A program made the translations under genes and the position numbers. A stretch of DNA of 64,000 bases, from assembly GCA_902787025.1 (NCBI GenBank), contig CADAER010000002.1, forward strand, positions 42,057 to 106,056, read 5' to 3'. Shown piece by piece: positions 50,534 through 59,690 of the stretch. The notes under the pieces are model-generated. The model had not been told where the DNA came from and searched no databases. It saw only the letters and a program-made list of their open reading frames with translations. Numbering within the stretch: position 1 is the first letter of the stretch; every line of letters starts with the position of its first letter. The stretch comes from Oscillospiraceae bacterium (GTDB taxonomy: Bacteria; Bacillota; Clostridia; Oscillospirales; Acutalibacteraceae).

Positions 50534-51487
50534 ATGAAAAACAAATGGATAGCGGTGACGGTGATTATCGTCGTCGCGATATCTGCGGCGGTCGGCGCGG
50601 GAATAGCCGCTCACCGCTCGGCAGTTAAAAGGGAGGCAGCAAAACCCGCCTCTCAGACACAGGAAGACTCCGCGCCCGAAATAGTCATTATGTCGGATGA
50701 GGAGAGAATAGCCTTCATAAAATCCCTCGCGAAGGATTCCGACTTTCTCGCCTCTTATCCGGGAGCGTCGGGCAACGGTGAGGACGGGGACTATTCCCAC
50801 GACCTGAAATACGCGAACAACTCAAAACCTCTTCCCCTTTCCTACGACATAGCGCTCTACACGATTTACAAGGCGCAGCAAAGCGGAGTCGACCCCGACC
50901 TTATCTTCTGCATTATGTGGCGCGAGAGCAATTTCAACCCCAACGAAATCGGCAGAAACTCGAACGGCACCTATGACTACGGCCTTATGCAGATTAACTC
51001 CTCCAACTTCAGCTTTTTAAGCCAGAAGGTCGGCATAACCTCCATGAACGACCTGCTCGACCCCTATAAAAACATCGACTGCGGCGTCTATTACATTTCC
51101 TCATATATGAGAAAATACAACGACATCAACAAGGCGCTTATGTGCTATAACTTAGGCGAGGGCGGAGCGCAGAAAAAATGGAGTCAGGGCATTTACTACT
51201 CCTCCTATTCGAAAAGCATAATCGAGAGAATGGGGCAGTATTATTTAGTCGAAAACTACACAATGCCGCGCTCATATTCGCAGGGCGGAGCCGTTTACTA
51301 CAATGACGACGGCGAAGAGGTAACGGATGAAATCCCCGAAGAGACCGAAACCGAAACCGTCATCGAAACAACAACAAAGGCGAACAAGAAAGAATATGTT
51401 CCTCACGAAAAGGAATACCAGAAAAACGAAAAAACAACGACCGCCCGCCGCGAAACAAACAAAAGCAAAACAACCGAAAAACAATAA
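50534..51487 (+). CDS. Membrane-anchored lytic transglycosylase (SLT domain)
   Basis: 317 residues. N-terminal membrane helix (5-25), a spacer, then an SLT/Slt70-like domain at about 115-235 with the catalytic Glu in WRESNFNP, the YGLMQIN motif and ALMCYNLGEGG. A Thr/Lys/Glu-rich tail (about 250-317) could lie in the wall. It cuts glycan strands of peptidoglycan to 1,6-anhydro products. Ends in a terminator shared with corA. Confidence 0.92.
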   Translation: MKNKWIAVTVIIVVAISAAVGAGIAAHRSAVKREAAKPASQTQEDSAPEIVIMSDEERIAFIKSLAKDSDFLASYPGASGNGEDGDYSHDLKYANNSKPLPLSYDIALYTIYKAQQSGVDPDLIFCIMWRESNFNPNEIGRNSNGTYDYGLMQINSSNFSFLSQKVGITSMNDLLDPYKNIDCGVYYISSYMRKYNDINKALMCYNLGEGGAQKKWSQGIYYSSYSKSIIERMGQYYLVENYTMPRSYSQGGAVYYNDDGEEVTDEIPEETETETVIETTTKANKKEYVPHEKEYQKNEKTTTARRETNKSKTTEKQ

Positions 51488-51493
51488 TATCAA

Positions 51494-51535
51494 AAAAGAG
51501 GTTAAGGCGCTGCGCCTTAACCTCTTGTGTTTTTA
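51494..51535. terminator. Bidirectional terminator between the transglycosylase gene and corA
   Basis: AAGAGGTTAAGGCG-ctg-CGCCTTAACCTCTT 14-bp perfect stem, A-rich on the left and T-rich on the right. Confidence 0.93.
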
Positions 51536-52462
51536 CCATTTCTTTTTCTTTCCTATAAGTATCATCACGAGTATCGTCACTACCGAGAGCGATATCACAA
51601 AAAGATATCCGAAACGCCATTTGAATTCGGGCATCGACTGGAAGTTCATACCGTACCAGCCCACGATAATCGTCAGCGGGAAGAATATGCTTGTCAGCAC
51701 AGTGAGCGTTTTCATCGTCGAGTTGAGCCTCGCGTCAAGCTGCGAGGTGTAGGCGCTCTGCAGGTGCTCAACCGTGTTTTTGCAGCTGTCCGAGTCCTCG
51801 CGCAGGCGTTCCGTCTTTTTTGAAATGTTGCTTATATAGATAAGATTCTCGTCCCTGAAAACGCCGTTCTCGTTTTCCTCAATCGCTTCCGTAATGTCAA
51901 GAATCTGCTCATAGTAGTTATGCTGCCTGAGCAGGTTCTTTTTTATGTTGAGAAGCTCTGCGGTAAATGAATCGTCCGCCTTGTTGTGAAAGAGAAGCTC
52001 CTCAAGGTCGGTGAGCTTCGTGACCGTTTCCTCAAGCGTCTTTACATCGCCCGAAAGAATTTTGTCAAAGAAGGCGGATATCAGTTTTTCGAGCGTGACG
52101 GCGCTTGCGGGATACCTTTTGACCGCCGCGAGAAAACGCTGCTTTATACTGCCGTCATTGTCCTCGACATCAACAACAAGAAAAAGATTCTTCTTTATGT
52201 AAAGAGCGACGCAGTCGTCGTGTTTGCGGTCCGCGCTGATAATCCTCAGCTCCGTAAACGTGTATTCGTCGTGAATCTCAACGCCCGAACGGAAGCCGCC
52301 CGCGGCAACGCGGCAGCACTCCACCGTGGTCTCGGAAAAGCCCGCGTCCCCGTAGATTTTCTCAAGCTCGTCAACATCGACATAGCCCGCGTAAAGCGAG
52401 CCGCCGTTCAATGGGAGAGACTCCGTCTCACGCACCGTATTTCCGTCAAATTCGAAAAACAT
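51533..52462 (-). CDS. CorA-family divalent cation transporter
   Basis: 309 residues. Long helical cytoplasmic part and two C-terminal TM helices. The pore signature YGMN (with FQSMPE after it) is at the end of TM1. Transports magnesium, or cobalt or nickel in some members. ATG at 52462, preceded by AAGGAA; a longer frame to 52519 overlaps the end of the GDPD gene and lacks support. It is the last of the run that starts with the thi genes. Confidence 0.93.
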   Translation of the reverse strand: MFFEFDGNTVRETESLPLNGGSLYAGYVDVDELEKIYGDAGFSETTVECCRVAAGGFRSGVEIHDEYTFTELRIISADRKHDDCVALYIKKNLFLVVDVEDNDGSIKQRFLAAVKRYPASAVTLEKLISAFFDKILSGDVKTLEETVTKLTDLEELLFHNKADDSFTAELLNIKKNLLRQHNYYEQILDITEAIEENENGVFRDENLIYISNISKKTERLREDSDSCKNTVEHLQSAYTSQLDARLNSTMKTLTVLTSIFFPLTIIVGWYGMNFQSMPEFKWRFGYLFVISLSVVTILVMILIGKKKKW

Positions 52463-52479
52463 AAAATCACGTTCCTTTG

Positions 52480-53250
52480 TTATTCCGGTTTTATTGTGCC
52501 TGTTGTTTCCGCCGCCCACGGCTTGTATTCCCGCGCCGCGCGCTCAAAGCTCGCAAGATCCTTTATCGCCCATATCGAAAGCTTCGCGTATTTGTTTATT
52601 ATTTTGCATTTCGCGGGGGACGCGAACCACTCATCAGGCGCCCAGGACGCCATTTCATAATCAACGGGAATCCACACCGAAAAACGGTCTCTGCCCGCGA
52701 GGGCGTTTATCTTTTCAAGCTCCTTCTCATCGGTCATCCCGTCAAACGATATTTCCGCTTTGGGGAGTTCCGACACAACCTTTTTCGCGGCGGCGTAATT
52801 CCAGCAGGAGATTATGACCCGCGCTCCGCTTTTACGGAGCATTTCAAAAAGCGCTTCCAGTTCTTCTTCCGAAAACCGCTGAATCTTATTGTCGATTTTC
52901 AGCTGAATGTTGTTTTCCTCCGCAAGTCTGAGCACATCCTCAAAAAGCGGAATTTTCACGCCTCTGAATTCAGGGGAAAACGAAACGCCGAAATCATATT
53001 CCAGCGCCTCCTCGTATGTGAGCGAGGAGATTTCCGTTTCCTTTTCTATTTCGCTGCCGTCCGCGTTTCTCGCGGTGCGGTTGATTGTGCCGTCGTGCAG
53101 AACAACGATTTTTCCGTCTTTCGTAACAGCCAGGTCGAGCTCAATCATCTCGTAGCCCTGCTTTACCGCCGCCTCAAACGACGGCATCGTGTTTTCGGGA
53201 TATTCGCACTCAACGCCCTTGTGCGCCTGGAGCCTGACTCCGTTTCTCAT
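52480..53250 (-). CDS. Glycerophosphodiester phosphodiesterase
   Basis: 256 residues. GDPD motifs: QAHKGVE (in place of HRG), PENTMPSF, MIELDLAVTKDG and VVLHDGTINRT, with the metal-binding Glu/Asp and catalytic His pair in place. Splits glycerophosphodiesters from lipids or teichoic acids into glycerol 3-phosphate and alcohol. No signal peptide, so cytoplasmic. Sits 12 bases after thiE and 17 before corA. Confidence 0.93.
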   Translation of the reverse strand: MRNGVRLQAHKGVECEYPENTMPSFEAAVKQGYEMIELDLAVTKDGKIVVLHDGTINRTARNADGSEIEKETEISSLTYEEALEYDFGVSFSPEFRGVKIPLFEDVLRLAEENNIQLKIDNKIQRFSEEELEALFEMLRKSGARVIISCWNYAAAKKVVSELPKAEISFDGMTDEKELEKINALAGRDRFSVWIPVDYEMASWAPDEWFASPAKCKIINKYAKLSIWAIKDLASFERAAREYKPWAAETTGTIKPE

Positions 53251-53262
53251 ACGGCGGCCTCC

Positions 53263-53826
53263 TTACATTTTCATAAAAGCGGACATCATACATCCGCCCG
53301 CGGCTCCCGCCTCAAGAACGGAGCCGAGATTTTCAGGCGTAATTCCGCCTATCGCGTAAACGGGAAGGTCCGTTTTTCCGCAGATTTCCTTTACAAACGA
53401 AACTCCTCTGCCCTCAAGTCCGGGCTTGCAATCCGTTTCGAATATCGTGCCGAGAACAATCCTTGTCGCGCCCGCGTTTTCCGCTTCACAAACATCCTCT
53501 TCGCCGTGGCACGAAACGCTTATATTCTCAAAACCGCCTAGCCTGTCCTTACTCTCCCGCAGGACGGGAACAGACAGGTGAATGTTTCTGAAACCGTGTT
53601 TTCGCGCGAGGTCAATATGCGAGTGGATATAAAACGGCACTCCGTTTCTCTCGCAGATTCCGCTTATCTTAACGGCAAGCGCCTCATATTCGTTTTCGCT
53701 TAAATCCTTCTCGCGCAGAATGAGCGAGCAGGGCGCAAGCCCGCAGACCTTTTCAATCTGCGCAATAAAATCCCCTTCGCACAGCAGACGGTTCGTTATT
53801 ACAATAAGCTTCGAATAATCAGACAT
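53263..53826 (-). CDS. thiE: Thiamine phosphate synthase (ThiE/TenI family)
   Basis: 187 residues. ThiE fold motifs: LIVITNRLLC, LILREKDLSE, HIDLARKHG, LSVPVLRE, VSCHGEED (the SxH loop), VLGTIFETDCKPG and YAIGGITPENL. It joins HMP-PP to the thiazole phosphate to make thiamine phosphate. It overlaps thiH by 8 bases and so is translated right after it. TenI, the thiazole tautomerase, is a close relative and cannot be fully ruled out, but the operon has no other ThiE. Confidence 0.85.
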   Translation of the reverse strand: MSDYSKLIVITNRLLCEGDFIAQIEKVCGLAPCSLILREKDLSENEYEALAVKISGICERNGVPFYIHSHIDLARKHGFRNIHLSVPVLRESKDRLGGFENISVSCHGEEDVCEAENAGATRIVLGTIFETDCKPGLEGRGVSFVKEICGKTDLPVYAIGGITPENLGSVLEAGAAGGCMMSAFMKM

Positions 53827-55087
53827 AGATATAATCGTTGAGAACGGGCTGAAGACCGCCCCTCTCCATATCCTTATACATACTTTCAATCGAACGGCTG
53901 TCGTTTATCTCAAACTGCTCGTCGCCCGCGTCCTCTTCCTGACTGCCCGTATATTTCTCCTCATGGTCGCCTATGCCCGTCGAAACACCCGCCGAAACCT
54001 TCGTAGCGCAGATTTTCGCTATCCCGTTCCTGAACTGAGCGCTCTCCCTGCTCGAAACGGTTATTCCCGCGAACGGCAGAAAAATTCTGTAAGCGCACAG
54101 CACCTGGCACAATTCCTTTTCGCCTACATCACGGGGATTTATTTTATCGTTGTTGATAATCGGACGAAGCCTCGGGCAGCTCAGACTCAATTCCGCGTGC
54201 GGATAGCGGCGGTTCAAGTGGTAAACATGCAGAGCCGTCGCGAGCGCGTCCTTGCGGAAATCGTCAAGACCGAGCAGCGCGGAAAAACCCGCTCCTCTCA
54301 TGCCCGCCCTGAGCGCTCTTTCCTGCGCGTCAAAACGGTAGGGCCATACCCTCTTGTGTCCCATAAGGTGGAGCGTCTCATATTTTTCCTTGTTGTATGT
54401 CTCCTGAAAAACGGTCACATAGTCAACGCCGCACTCGTGCAGATATTTATATTCATCCGTGTTTACGGGGTAAATCTCAATTCCTATGTTGCGGAAATAC
54501 TTTTTCGCGATTTTCACCGCCTGACCGATATATTCAATGTCGGAATATTTCCTGCTCTCGCCCGTTAGCATAAGAATTTCCTCCATGCCCGTTTCGGCGA
54601 TTACCTTCATCTCGTGCTCGATTTCCTCAAAGCTCAGGCGCTTGCGGCGGATGTTGTTGTAGCAGTTGAAACCGCAGTAAACGCAGTAGTTCTCGCAGTA
54701 GTTCGCGATGTAAATCGGCGTGAAGATATAAACCGTGTTGCCGAAATGCTCCGCGGTTATCCTCTCCGCCTTCCTCGCCATCCGCTCTAAAAACGGAGCC
54801 GCGGCGGGCGAGAGAAGCGCCTTGAAATCCTCAACAGAGCAGGTCTCCCTGCTCAGAGCGCGCTCAACATCCCGCGCTGTGTATGAGTTGTAATCATATC
54901 CGCGGACCGCTTCAAGCACCAGGTCCTTTACATCGGAATCAATAACCTCCATACCCGGCAGATACTCCATAATATCCGTGCGGCTCGAAGGGTCCGTTTC
55001 AAGCGCGTGCTTGCGTTCGAGAGCCGCGGGCGGAAGCTCGTCCGAGTCTATGAAATAAACCTTGTTTTCTTCGTTTACAGGAGTCAA
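53819..55087 (-). CDS. thiH: 2-iminoacetate synthase ThiH (radical SAM)
   Basis: 422 residues. Radical SAM cluster motif CENYCVYC (CxxxCxxC) at about residue 126, followed by GFNCYN. It cleaves tyrosine to dehydroglycine and p-cresol for thiazole synthesis, so it works under anaerobic conditions; aerobic bacteria use ThiO. TTG start with AGAGGTG 9 bases upstream. Gap to thiG is 15 bases. Full length. Confidence 0.95.
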   Translation of the reverse strand: MTPVNEENKVYFIDSDELPPAALERKHALETDPSSRTDIMEYLPGMEVIDSDVKDLVLEAVRGYDYNSYTARDVERALSRETCSVEDFKALLSPAAAPFLERMARKAERITAEHFGNTVYIFTPIYIANYCENYCVYCGFNCYNNIRRKRLSFEEIEHEMKVIAETGMEEILMLTGESRKYSDIEYIGQAVKIAKKYFRNIGIEIYPVNTDEYKYLHECGVDYVTVFQETYNKEKYETLHLMGHKRVWPYRFDAQERALRAGMRGAGFSALLGLDDFRKDALATALHVYHLNRRYPHAELSLSCPRLRPIINNDKINPRDVGEKELCQVLCAYRIFLPFAGITVSSRESAQFRNGIAKICATKVSAGVSTGIGDHEEKYTGSQEEDAGDEQFEINDSRSIESMYKDMERGGLQPVLNDYIYV

Positions 55088-55102
55088 TTCAATGCACCTC
55101 TT

Positions 55103-55867
55103 TTATCTGAGAAAGCCCGTGAGCGGGTCCGAAGCGCTGCCGCCTCTCGCGAGCACTCTGCCCATACCCGTTATGTATGCCGCGCGTCCCGCCTCAATAG
55201 CCTTGCGGAAAGCGCCCGCCATCGCGGGAACATCGCCCGCCGTCGCTATCGCCGTGTTTGCCATAACGGCGGCCGCGCCCATCTCCATTGCCTCGCAGGC
55301 CTGCGAGGGTCTGCCTATGCCCGCGTCAACAATAACCGGCAGGTCGATTTCGTCAATTAAAATCTGTATGAAATCTCTCGTGGCAAGCCCCTTGTTGCTG
55401 CCTATCGGAGCCGCAAGCGGCATAACCGCCGCCGCGCCCGCGCTCTGCAAATCCCTCGCGATGTTTAAATCGGGATACATATAAGGCAGAACAACAAAGC
55501 CTTCGTCCGCGAGAATTTTTGTCGCTTTGACCGTCTCGTAATTGTCGGGCAGAAGATATTTCGCGTCGTGCATAATCTCGATTTTCACGAAATCCCCGCA
55601 GCCCATCGCCCTGCTTAAACGCGCGATTCTCACTGCCTCGTCGGCGTTTCTCGCCCCCGATGTGTTCGGCAGAAGGGTCACGCCCTCGGGAATGTGGTCG
55701 AGTATGCTCTCGCTCTGCTGAGTGTTCGCCCTGCGCAGAGCCAGCGTGATAATCTGCGCTCCGCCCTGCTCGACGGCAGCCTTTATAAGATTGATATTAT
55801 ACTTGCCCGAGCCTAATATGAAGCGGCTTGTAAATTCGTGACCGCCTAAAATAAGTTTGTCGTCCAT
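55103..55867 (-). CDS. thiG: Thiazole synthase ThiG
   Basis: 254 residues. Motifs [24 protein letters not shown] with the Schiff-base Lys, [12 protein letters not shown] and [10 protein letters not shown] mark ThiG. It builds thiazole phosphate from deoxyxylulose phosphate, dehydroglycine and ThiS thiocarboxylate. Lies 15 bases downstream of thiF. Confidence 0.96.
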   Translation of the reverse strand: MDDKLILGGHEFTSRFILGSGKYNINLIKAAVEQGGAQIITLALRRANTQQSESILDHIPEGVTLLPNTSGARNADEAVRIARLSRAMGCGDFVKIEIMHDAKYLLPDNYETVKATKILADEGFVVLPYMYPDLNIARDLQSAGAAAVMPLAAPIGSNKGLATRDFIQILIDEIDLPVIVDAGIGRPSQACEAMEMGAAAVMANTAIATAGDVPAMAGAFRKAIEAGRAAYITGMGRVLARGGSASDPLTGFLR

Positions 55868-55882
55868 AGTGTTTCTCCGCTT

Positions 55883-56500
55883 TTATTTTAATATTAACTG
55901 AATAACCTTGTTCGCCTGATGCCCCGCGCATACAGCGACTCTCGGAGCCATAAGCCCCGTGCCCGAGCCGACATCCGTCGTGAGGTCCCCGCAGACGAAA
56001 AGCCTTCCGTTGACCCTGTTCGTCCTTATTTCATCCGCGTCGCCGTAGCCCGCCATACCGTTGCCCGAAACAACAACCGCTTCTGTCTGTGTAAGCAGTT
56101 CCCGCACGAGCATCGCCTTCCTGTCGGGCCTGTCAAACGCCTCGCATACAATGCCGTATTCCCCGAAAAGCCGGGAAACATTCCCGGGCGTCACCTCGAC
56201 ACATTCCGTTTTTATGTCGAGATACGGGTTTATATCGGCAAGTATCATCTTAATCGCGTCGGTCTTGTCCATACCGAGATGCGGGATTGTATAAGCCTGA
56301 CGGTTCAGATTCGTTGTGTCAACCTTATCGAAATCGACTAAAAAAAGATGTCCAACGCCCGAGCGCGCGAGCATGACGGCTATGTTTGAGCCGAGCCCTC
56401 CGAGACCTGCCACCGCCACACGCGCAGCCTGCAGTTTCTCTTTTATTTCGGGCGAAAACCGCGCGTCAAAGGCTCTGTCGAGTTCTTCCTTCGCTATCAT
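55883..56500 (-). CDS. thiF: Sulfur carrier protein ThiS adenylyltransferase ThiF
   Basis: 205 residues, the shorter family-2 ThiF. Nucleotide site AGLGGLGSNIAV, DFDKVDTTNLNRQ and the GNGMAGYG loop match the E1-like fold. It adenylates the C-terminal glycine of ThiS. ATG at 56500 overlaps the thiS stop, with GGAGG inside the end of thiS; a TTG at 56518 is less likely. Confidence 0.93.
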   Translation of the reverse strand: MIAKEELDRAFDARFSPEIKEKLQAARVAVAGLGGLGSNIAVMLARSGVGHLFLVDFDKVDTTNLNRQAYTIPHLGMDKTDAIKMILADINPYLDIKTECVEVTPGNVSRLFGEYGIVCEAFDRPDRKAMLVRELLTQTEAVVVSGNGMAGYGDADEIRTNRVNGRLFVCGDLTTDVGSGTGLMAPRVAVCAGHQANKVIQLILK

Positions 56501-56501
56501 A

Positions 56502-56696
56502 TCAGCCGCCTCCGACAAAGTTCAGAATCTCAACGCTGTCGCCGTCCTCAAGCACCGTTTCGCCCAGCTCTTCCTTCTTTAAAATTACAAGGTTGCGCTC
56601 GACCACAACACGCTCGGCGTTGTAGCCCGCTTCGGCTATATACTGCGCGACGGTTTTTCCCGCGGCGTTTACGCTTTCTCCGTTTATTGTTACCAT
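56502..56696 (-). CDS. thiS: Sulfur carrier protein ThiS
   Basis: 64 residues. Ubiquitin-like, begins MVTINGESV and ends NFVGGG, the required Gly-Gly tail. First gene of thiSFGHE. AGGAGA precedes the ATG and lies right after the T-tract of the riboswitch terminator, so control acts on the leader. Confidence 0.95.
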   Translation of the reverse strand: MVTINGESVNAAGKTVAQYIAEAGYNAERVVVERNLVILKKEELGETVLEDGDSVEILNFVGGG

Positions 56697-56706
56697 GGCT
56701 TCTCCT

Positions 56707-56740
56707 GAAAAAAACAGACACACCCGCAGGGTATGCCTGT
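56707..56740 (-). terminator. Terminator of the TPP riboswitch
   Basis: Minus strand ACAGGCATACCC-tgc-GGGTGTGTCTGT, a 12-bp stem with two G-U pairs, followed by seven T residues and then the thiS ribosome site. Confidence 0.88.
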
Positions 56741-56744
56741 ATTG

Positions 56745-56840
56745 CACAAATATCCCTACGTTGGCATTACCCAAATCAGGTTTCGGTTCGAGACAGCTTC
56801 AGTCTCCTCTCAGCCGACTGCCGTCAGCTCACCGTTTGCT
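56745..56840 (-). ncRNA. TPP riboswitch
   Basis: The minus strand carries the conserved thi-box cores: CGGCTGAGAGG near the 5' side and AACCTGATTTGGGTAATGCCAACGTAGGGA in two adjacent parts near the 3' side. A terminator follows. TPP binding should stop transcription of thiSFGHE and probably the GDPD and corA genes behind it. Confidence 0.94.
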
Positions 56841-56861
56841 GTTTAGTTTTTATTACATTAT

Positions 56862-56889
56862 ATTATATGCGATTGAAACGGTATGTCAA
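56862..56889 (-). promoter_or_regulatory. Promoter of the thi operon
   Basis: Minus strand TTGACA (56889-56884), 16-base spacer, TATAAT (56867-56862). It begins two bases after the larE stop codon. Confidence 0.85.
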
Positions 56890-56890
56890 G

Positions 56891-57685
56891 TTATATTTTA
56901 TTCATACTGCCCGTTTTATATCCGCCCAAATCAAGCGACACAAAGTCGAAGCCGAGCGATTCAAGAAAACCTCCGGCCTCGTCCGCAATCCCCGCGAGTT
57001 TCTGTATATCGTCCTTCTCCGTCTCAATCCTCGCCAGATTGCCGTGAACCCTCACGCGCACCTGCCAAAAGCCCTTTGAGTGCAGAAAATCCTCCGCCTT
57101 TTCAATCATCGCGAGTTTTTCCTTTGTGATTTCCTCACCGCAGGCAATACGCGTGGCAAGGCAGGCAAACGACGGCTTTCCGCTTGTGGGCAGCTTCATT
57201 TCCTCCGACAGCGCGCGGATTTCCGCCTTCGTAAGTCCCGACTCAAGCAGCGGGCTTAAAACGCCGAGTTCCTTCACCGCTCTCATCCCGGGACGGTAAT
57301 CGCTGACATCGTCCGCGTTCGAGCCTTCCGCGACATTTTCTATGCCTCTTTGCGCCGCCGCGTTTTTTATCCGCGTGAAAATACTTTTCTTGCAGATATA
57401 GCACCTGTCGGGCGGGTTCGCGGAAAAGCCTTCTATTTCAAGCTCGTCCGCTTCAATCACTATCTGCTCTATGCCCTCTTTTTCGCAGAAGCCGACCGAG
57501 CCTTCAAACTCTTTTCCGGGAAACAAGTCCGAGTTCACCGTCACCGCGACCGCCTTTTCGCCGAGAACGTTTTGCGCGGTTTTGAGCAGAAAGGTCGAAT
57601 CCACTCCGAACGAGAACGCGACCGCCACGCTGCCCAGAGAGCGCAGATAATCTTCAAGCGCCCGTTTCTTTTCGTTTATATTCAT
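56891..57685 (-). CDS. larE: Pyridinium-3,5-biscarboxylic acid sulfur transferase LarE
   Basis: 264 residues. PP-loop SFGVDSTFLL binds ATP. CYICKKS and FACLATRI follow; the Cys in ACLATR probably matches the sacrificial Cys that gives its sulfur to the nickel-pincer precursor. Last gene of larB-larC-larE; overlaps larC by 4 bases. Sequence order B-C-E is the usual set. Confidence 0.94.
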   Translation of the reverse strand: MNINEKKRALEDYLRSLGSVAVAFSFGVDSTFLLKTAQNVLGEKAVAVTVNSDLFPGKEFEGSVGFCEKEGIEQIVIEADELEIEGFSANPPDRCYICKKSIFTRIKNAAAQRGIENVAEGSNADDVSDYRPGMRAVKELGVLSPLLESGLTKAEIRALSEEMKLPTSGKPSFACLATRIACGEEITKEKLAMIEKAEDFLHSKGFWQVRVRVHGNLARIETEKDDIQKLAGIADEAGGFLESLGFDFVSLDLGGYKTGSMNKI

Positions 57686-58878
57686 AAGCTTTTGTTTATC
57701 TCTTCAATAACCTGAGTGATGCTCATATCCTTTTCTTCCGCGATTTTCGCCAGGTCGTCATACTCAAACTTCGATTTTTCACAGCCGTAGCCCGAGGATG
57801 TCTTTATCCCCACCTCGCCCAGCGGAGTGTTCACAATCCTCTCCTCACGCTCGAGAGTATATCTTTTCATAACACTTTCGCGCACGCCGAGCGTCGATGT
57901 GTGCTTGAAGATTAATTTCAGAATTCCGTCTTTATCGGCGTTTTTGCACAGAACGTTAAGCACTGTGCCCTGTCTTCCCTTTTTCATAACCGCGGGAACG
58001 CACCAAACATCGAGAGCGCCGTTTTTCATCAGCTGCCCGCAGGCGAAAGCGATTGCCTCCGCGCTCATATCGTCAAGGTTGCAGGCAAGCTCCGTGACCG
58101 TGTCTCCTTCTCCGCTCTCACCGAGCAGCGCTCGCACGCAGTTCGCCCTTTCAAAATCCTTCTTCCCCATGCCGTAACCCGTCTTTTCGGTTTTCATAAG
58201 CGGCATATCGCAAAATTCCTTAACGAAATATTTAAGCAGAGCCGCCCCCGTCGGTGTGCAAAGCTCGCCGTCCGTCCCGTCCGAGTAAGCGGGAATTCCC
58301 TTTAACAATTCCGCTGTTGCGGGCGCGGGAACGGGAAGCACTCCGTGAGCGCATTTCACCGAGCCGCTGCCCGTGTTGACGGGCGTCGCGTAAACCTCCG
58401 CTCCGAGGTCGTTTACCAGCATGCAGACCGCGGCGACATCCGCGACCGCGTCGAGCGAGCCGACCTCGTGAAAGTGTATTTCATCCACCGTTTTTCCGTG
58501 AACCCTGCTCTCCGCCTCTGCTATGCTCTCATAGACGGCAAGAGCGTCCGCCTTGACCTTCTCGGGAGCGTTCAGATCTTCAATTATATGCGAAATCCCG
58601 TGCAGGGTGCTGTGTTCGTGGTGGTGATGCTCATGGTGATGATGTTCGTGTTCGTGATGATGCTCCTCACCCTCTTCGGCGCCGTGAACCTTAACCGAAA
58701 TATGCGTTCCCGTAATACCGCATTTTTCAGTCTTTTCCCTGACATATTCAACTCCCGGTATTCCGAGGGAATTGAGCCTGTCCGTATATTCTTCGGGGCT
58801 GTCCGTCAGTTCAAGAAGAGCCGCCGTGAGCATATCGCCCGCCGCCCCCATCGAACAGTCAAGAAAGATTTTTCTCAT
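57682..58878 (-). CDS. larC: Nickel insertion enzyme LarC of the nickel-pincer cofactor
   Basis: 398 residues in one frame. In several Lactobacillales larC is split by a programmed frameshift into two parts; here it is a single gene. A His-rich metal run (HHHEHEHHHHEHHHHEH type) lies at about 70-92. N-terminal LDCSMGAAGDM and central EIHFHEVGSLDAVADV are typical. CTP-dependent cyclometallase that inserts nickel. Overlaps larB and larE by 4 bases on each side. Confidence 0.95.
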   Translation of the reverse strand: MRKIFLDCSMGAAGDMLTAALLELTDSPEEYTDRLNSLGIPGVEYVREKTEKCGITGTHISVKVHGAEEGEEHHHEHEHHHHEHHHHEHSTLHGISHIIEDLNAPEKVKADALAVYESIAEAESRVHGKTVDEIHFHEVGSLDAVADVAAVCMLVNDLGAEVYATPVNTGSGSVKCAHGVLPVPAPATAELLKGIPAYSDGTDGELCTPTGAALLKYFVKEFCDMPLMKTEKTGYGMGKKDFERANCVRALLGESGEGDTVTELACNLDDMSAEAIAFACGQLMKNGALDVWCVPAVMKKGRQGTVLNVLCKNADKDGILKLIFKHTSTLGVRESVMKRYTLEREERIVNTPLGEVGIKTSSGYGCEKSKFEYDDLAKIAEEKDMSITQVIEEINKSL

Positions 58879-59630
58879 TTTTTCGCCTCCGGATGGTTTA
58901 TCATACTCGCGAGATAGCCCGCGCCGAAACCGTTGTCAATGTTTACGACCGAGACCCCGCTCGCGCAGGAGTTAAGCATTGAGAGAAGCGCCGTGATTCC
59001 TTCGAAAGCCGCTCCGTAGCCGACGCTTGTCGGAACCGCAATTACGGGGCAGTCCGCGAGACCGCCGATAACGCTCGCGAGAGCGCCTTCCATGCCCGCT
59101 ATCGCTATAATCACGCTCGCGGACATTATTTCCTTCGCGTGAGAGAGCAGCCTGTGAAGCCCCGACACGCCCACGTCATAAAGCCGCACAACCTTGTTGC
59201 CCAGCGCCTGAGCGGTAACGGCAGCCTCCTCCGCCACGGGAATGTCGCTTGTGCCGCCCGTCGCTACGACGATGTTTCCCGTGCCGTCGGGCCCGGGCAT
59301 TCCGCCGCAAAGAGCGATTCTCGCTTCGGGGTAATATTCAATATTCTCTTCTTTTTTTATTTCCTCCGCCTTTTCGGAAGAAAGCCTCGTTATCAGTATT
59401 CTCTCCTGACCGTCAGCCTTCAATGACCGAATAACAGAGCAAATCTGCGCGGGAGTTTTACCCTCGCCGTAGATTACCTCCGTCACGCCCTGTCGCAGGT
59501 TGCGGTGCAGGTCAACCTTCGCGAAGCCGAGGTCCTCGAAAGGCTCCGTCTTGAGTTTCAGCAGAGCGTCGTCAACGCTCATCGAGCCGTCGGCGACCGC
59601 TTTCAATATCTGTTTTGCCTGAGAGTTCAT
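58875..59630 (-). CDS. larB: Pyridinium-3,5-biscarboxylic acid synthase LarB
   Basis: 251 residues. The C-terminal half resembles the AIR carboxylase PurE (VVATGGTSDIPVAEEA, IAIAGMEGALASVIGGL, AVPTSVGYGA). It carboxylates and hydrolyses nicotinic acid adenine dinucleotide to start the cofactor; NaAD is the product of NadD, which is also in the window. No promoter fits between the hairpin at 59651-59684 and its ATG, so expression depends on read-through from the two small membrane genes. Confidence 0.94.
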   Translation of the reverse strand: MNSQAKQILKAVADGSMSVDDALLKLKTEPFEDLGFAKVDLHRNLRQGVTEVIYGEGKTPAQICSVIRSLKADGQERILITRLSSEKAEEIKKEENIEYYPEARIALCGGMPGPDGTGNIVVATGGTSDIPVAEEAAVTAQALGNKVVRLYDVGVSGLHRLLSHAKEIMSASVIIAIAGMEGALASVIGGLADCPVIAVPTSVGYGAAFEGITALLSMLNSCASGVSVVNIDNGFGAGYLASMINHPEAKK

Positions 59631-59650
59631 ATAATCACCCTGTGATGTTT

Positions 59651-59684
59651 CAAAAAAGCGGCTTTGCCGAATGGCAAAACCGCC
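59651..59684 (-). terminator. Terminator or attenuator between the membrane pair and larB
   Basis: Minus strand GCGGTTTTGCC-attc-GGCAAAGCCGC, an 11-bp stem with a G-U or A-C step, followed by TTTTTT. The T-tract ends 22 bases before the larB ATG, too little for a promoter. Confidence 0.75.
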
Positions 59685-59690
59685 GTTTTG

